From the NCBI GenBank assembly GCA_027490875.1, contig JAIXXE010000148.1, forward strand, positions 1 to 7,319: a DNA stretch of 7,319 nucleotides, read 5' to 3'. A program made the translations under genes and the position numbers. Shown in pieces: positions 6,081 to 7,319 of this stretch. Below the pieces are notes generated by a model. The model saw only the letters and a list, made by a program, of their open reading frames with translations. It searched no databases and was not told the DNA's origin. Position 1 is the stretch's first letter. Each line of letters starts with the position of its first letter. The stretch is from Alphaproteobacteria bacterium. GTDB taxonomy: Bacteria > Pseudomonadota > Alphaproteobacteria > UBA2136 > UBA6156.

Positions 6081-6698
6081 CTGCAGCAAGGTTATTGCGC
6101 TGCTGATTGCAGCGATAAGACACAAAGCGCCAATTAACCGTTGCGCCACCTGTTCAGCGCGGTATTGCCACTTGGTGGCTTGCCAGCACAAGGCTATCCA
6201 TACCAACCACCCAACGATTCCGCCGAGCCATGCTGCCAAGCCAACCTGAATCTGTACAGTTGCAGACTCCAGCAACCCAGCAACCTGCCATGCAGCGTAA
6301 GCGGCAAAGGTACCGAGCCAGTTTTTTGGATTGGCGATTAAGGTCCACCCAACGGCCTGCCAGAACGGGTACTTGGGGCGTATCACGGCCTGTGCCAGCT
6401 TGGCATTGATAGCGCCGCTTACCATGAACGCCCCGTAAAGCCCGAGCGCAACCACCAATGGCCACCAAACCCAGCCCAAGCTTCGTATGTCTGCCCACGT
6501 GATGGCTGGGAGCCATAGAATTACCGCGTTGACCGCGATAATCAGCACAGCATCGCCCGTAACAACGCCAGCCGTTAGCCTTAAGGCATCGTTCAGGCGG
6601 TGCTGCATGGAAGCCAAGGCGCAAGCTGCCCCGACTGCGCCAAATGGTGCTGCAAAGATAAAACCCATGAGGGCTGCATAAACGAGGATATCCATCAT
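6078..6698 (-). CDS. LysE/RhtB-type exporter family membrane protein
   Basis: The product is 206 residues with about six membrane segments (roughly 4-24, 40-64, 75-97, 113-138, 146-172, 184-205). Length and topology fit the LysE/RhtB amino-acid exporters of the inner membrane. Family-like features are GFIFAAPFGAVGA near the start (members usually have PGP; here P18-F19-G20), GVVTGDA with the conserved G48-D49, and ANPKNW (122-127). The substrate cannot be predicted and the weak PGP motif makes it a distant member. AGGAGG (6706-6701) sits only two bases before the first ATG (6698) but five before the second (6695), so translation may start at Met2. A near-consensus promoter lies just upstream. 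It is convergent with ndk and divergent from the SLOG-like gene. Confidence 0.82.
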   Translation of the reverse strand: MMDILVYAALMGFIFAAPFGAVGAACALASMQHRLNDALRLTAGVVTGDAVLIIAVNAVILWLPAITWADIRSLGWVWWPLVVALGLYGAFMVSGAINAKLAQAVIRPKYPFWQAVGWTLIANPKNWLGTFAAYAAWQVAGLLESATVQIQVGLAAWLGGIVGWLVWIALCWQATKWQYRAEQVAQRLIGALCLIAAISSAITLLQ

Positions 6699-6723
6699 TC
6701 CCTCCTGAGATTGATTAAAAAAA

Positions 6724-6753
6724 AGTATACTATACCTAAGGAGTAGCTGTCAA
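6724..6753 (-). promoter_or_regulatory. strong promoter for the exporter gene
   Basis: On the reverse strand TTGACA (6753-6748, consensus) and TATACT (6729-6724, one mismatch) are 18 bp apart. GTATA-C-TATAC (6725-6735) is an inverted repeat overlapping the -10 box and may be a repressor site. A run of eight T's (6724-6717) begins at the last base of the -10 box, and transcription probably starts just after it, about 20 bases before the ATG. Confidence 0.7.
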
Positions 6754-6772
6754 GTAACGCTAGGCGTCATCA

Positions 6773-6800
6773 GGTATGGCAAATGCTATCAAGCCATACC
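6773..6800. promoter_or_regulatory. perfect inverted repeat in the divergent control region
   Basis: GGTATGGC (6773-6780) and GCCATACC (6793-6800) are perfect 8-bp arms with a 12-bp spacer, so the half-sites start 20 bp apart, about two helical turns. The repeat lies upstream of both -35 boxes (6753 leftward, 6842 rightward) and is in neither predicted transcript, so a protein-binding site is more likely than an RNA hairpin. Confidence 0.5.
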
Positions 6801-6841
6801 ACCCTTTGGTCATGGTAGCTCTTCCTGTCTTCAAAAAATCC

Positions 6842-6868
6842 TTGACATGTGTACATATTTTAAATAAT
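6842..6868 (+). promoter_or_regulatory. candidate promoter for the SLOG-like gene
   Basis: TTGACA (6842-6847) matches the consensus. The best -10 is AATAAT (6863-6868), 15 bp on, which is shorter than ideal. The stretch between is AT-rich and contains ATGT-GT-ACAT (6848-6857 region), a small inverted repeat that could bind a regulator. The leader would be about 35 bases. Confidence 0.5.
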
Positions 6869-6909
6869 GAAACTATGGGTATGTGTTGTACCTAACCTAG
6901 GAGTTTCGT

Positions 6910-7319
6910 ATGAACGTAGGTATTACAGGGAGTTGGTACTGCTCTTTGCCTCAGTTTAAAACCTTTGTTGAATCAAAAATTCGCTTTGTCATCGATGATG
7001 GACGTCGCATCGTGACTGGCGGGACTTTAGGAGTAAGCCTTTGGGCTACCGACGTTGCCCTGAGATTCAACGTGCCAAACAGTCTGGTTGTCGTTATTCC
7101 AACGCGGTTTGATATTTACCTCGCTCATCTTGCACGCCGTGCTGATGAGGGGATGATAACACCCGCTCAGGCTAAGGCTCTGACCGATCAGCTCTGGCAA
7201 GTTTACAATCGTGGAGCCCTCACCGAAATGCCGGCCAAGCGCATGACTCTTGCGGCCTATCATGCCCGCAATGCCGAGCTTGTGCGGCAGTCGGATAGCT
7301 TGATAGCGTTTCAGGTGAA
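6910..7319 (+). CDS. SLOG/DprA-like Rossmann-fold protein, partial (3' end beyond window)
   Basis: The frame opens at ATG 6910, six bases after AGGAG (6899-6903), and stays open for 136 codons to the edge. The pattern is that of a nucleotide-binding Rossmann protein of the SLOG/LOG/DprA superfamily: strand VGITGSW (3-9), IVTGGTLGVSLWATDVAL (34-51) with the glycine-rich GGTLG, strand SLVVVIPT, and ARNAELVRQSDSLIAF (119-134), which matches the RNxxLVxxSDxLIAF element of DprA-like proteins. Family knowledge: such domains bind nucleotides or nucleotide-derived signals and occur in cytokinin-activating LOG enzymes, DprA, and some conflict systems. Which branch this is cannot be said without the C-terminus. 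It carries its own promoter and diverges from the exporter gene. Confidence 0.8.
   Translation, partial: MNVGITGSWYCSLPQFKTFVESKIRFVIDDGRRIVTGGTLGVSLWATDVALRFNVPNSLVVVIPTRFDIYLAHLARRADEGMITPAQAKALTDQLWQVYNRGALTEMPAKRMTLAAYHARNAELVRQSDSLIAFQV

Noticed and set aside
6154..6624. 156-codon minus-strand frame inside the exporter gene
   Set aside because: Same-strand shadow in another frame; the hydrophobic six-segment protein in the main frame is the real product.
6797..6817. Alternative hairpin (TACCA/TGGTA) overlapping the right arm of the inverted repeat, as an attenuator
   Set aside because: It lies upstream of the predicted start of the SLOG-like transcript, so it would not be transcribed; the stem is only 5 bp.
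7027..7263. 78-codon minus-strand frame
   Set aside because: Antisense to the SLOG-like gene, no ribosome site or domain.

Overview
The window looks like a chromosomal segment of an alphaproteobacterium of moderate GC content. The evidence is the glycosyltransferase with its HARSRA-type motif, an mltG gene followed directly by a guanylate-kinase-like gene (alphaproteobacteria usually carry mltG-yicC-gmk), CTTGACG-type promoters and the housekeeping genes recF and ndk. I cannot name the genus. No rRNA, tRNA, CRISPR array or transposase was seen.

Layout: (1) 1-957, minus strand, the N-terminal 319 residues of a GT4 glycosyltransferase that runs off the left edge. (2) 958-1704, about 750 bp with no convincing gene; it holds an operator-like palindrome, two DnaA-box-like sites beside an AT-rich tract, and several weak inverted repeats. 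(3) 1705-2781, minus strand, recF, divergent from mltG across a 75-bp gap. (4) 2857-6034, a plus-strand run: mltG, a divergent guanylate-kinase-like gene, two overlapping small lipoprotein genes that appear to be diverged paralogs, and ndk with its own probable promoter. (5) A bidirectional terminator between ndk and a convergent minus-strand LysE/RhtB-type exporter (6078-6698). (6) A 211-bp divergent regulatory region with two promoters and a perfect 8-bp inverted repeat. (7) From 6910, a plus-strand SLOG/DprA-like Rossmann-fold gene cut by the right edge.

Functionally the middle block combines cell-envelope work (MltG cutting nascent peptidoglycan, two outer-membrane-type lipoproteins) with nucleotide metabolism (guanylate-kinase-like enzyme, nucleoside diphosphate kinase) and DNA repair (RecF). 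Most of this is ordinary chromosome. The less ordinary items are the kinase, which mixes Gmk and PhnN features; the tandem lipoproteins with a spacing-conserved cysteine; the large noncoding region next to recF, which could be a replication origin; and the SLOG-like gene with its shared control region.
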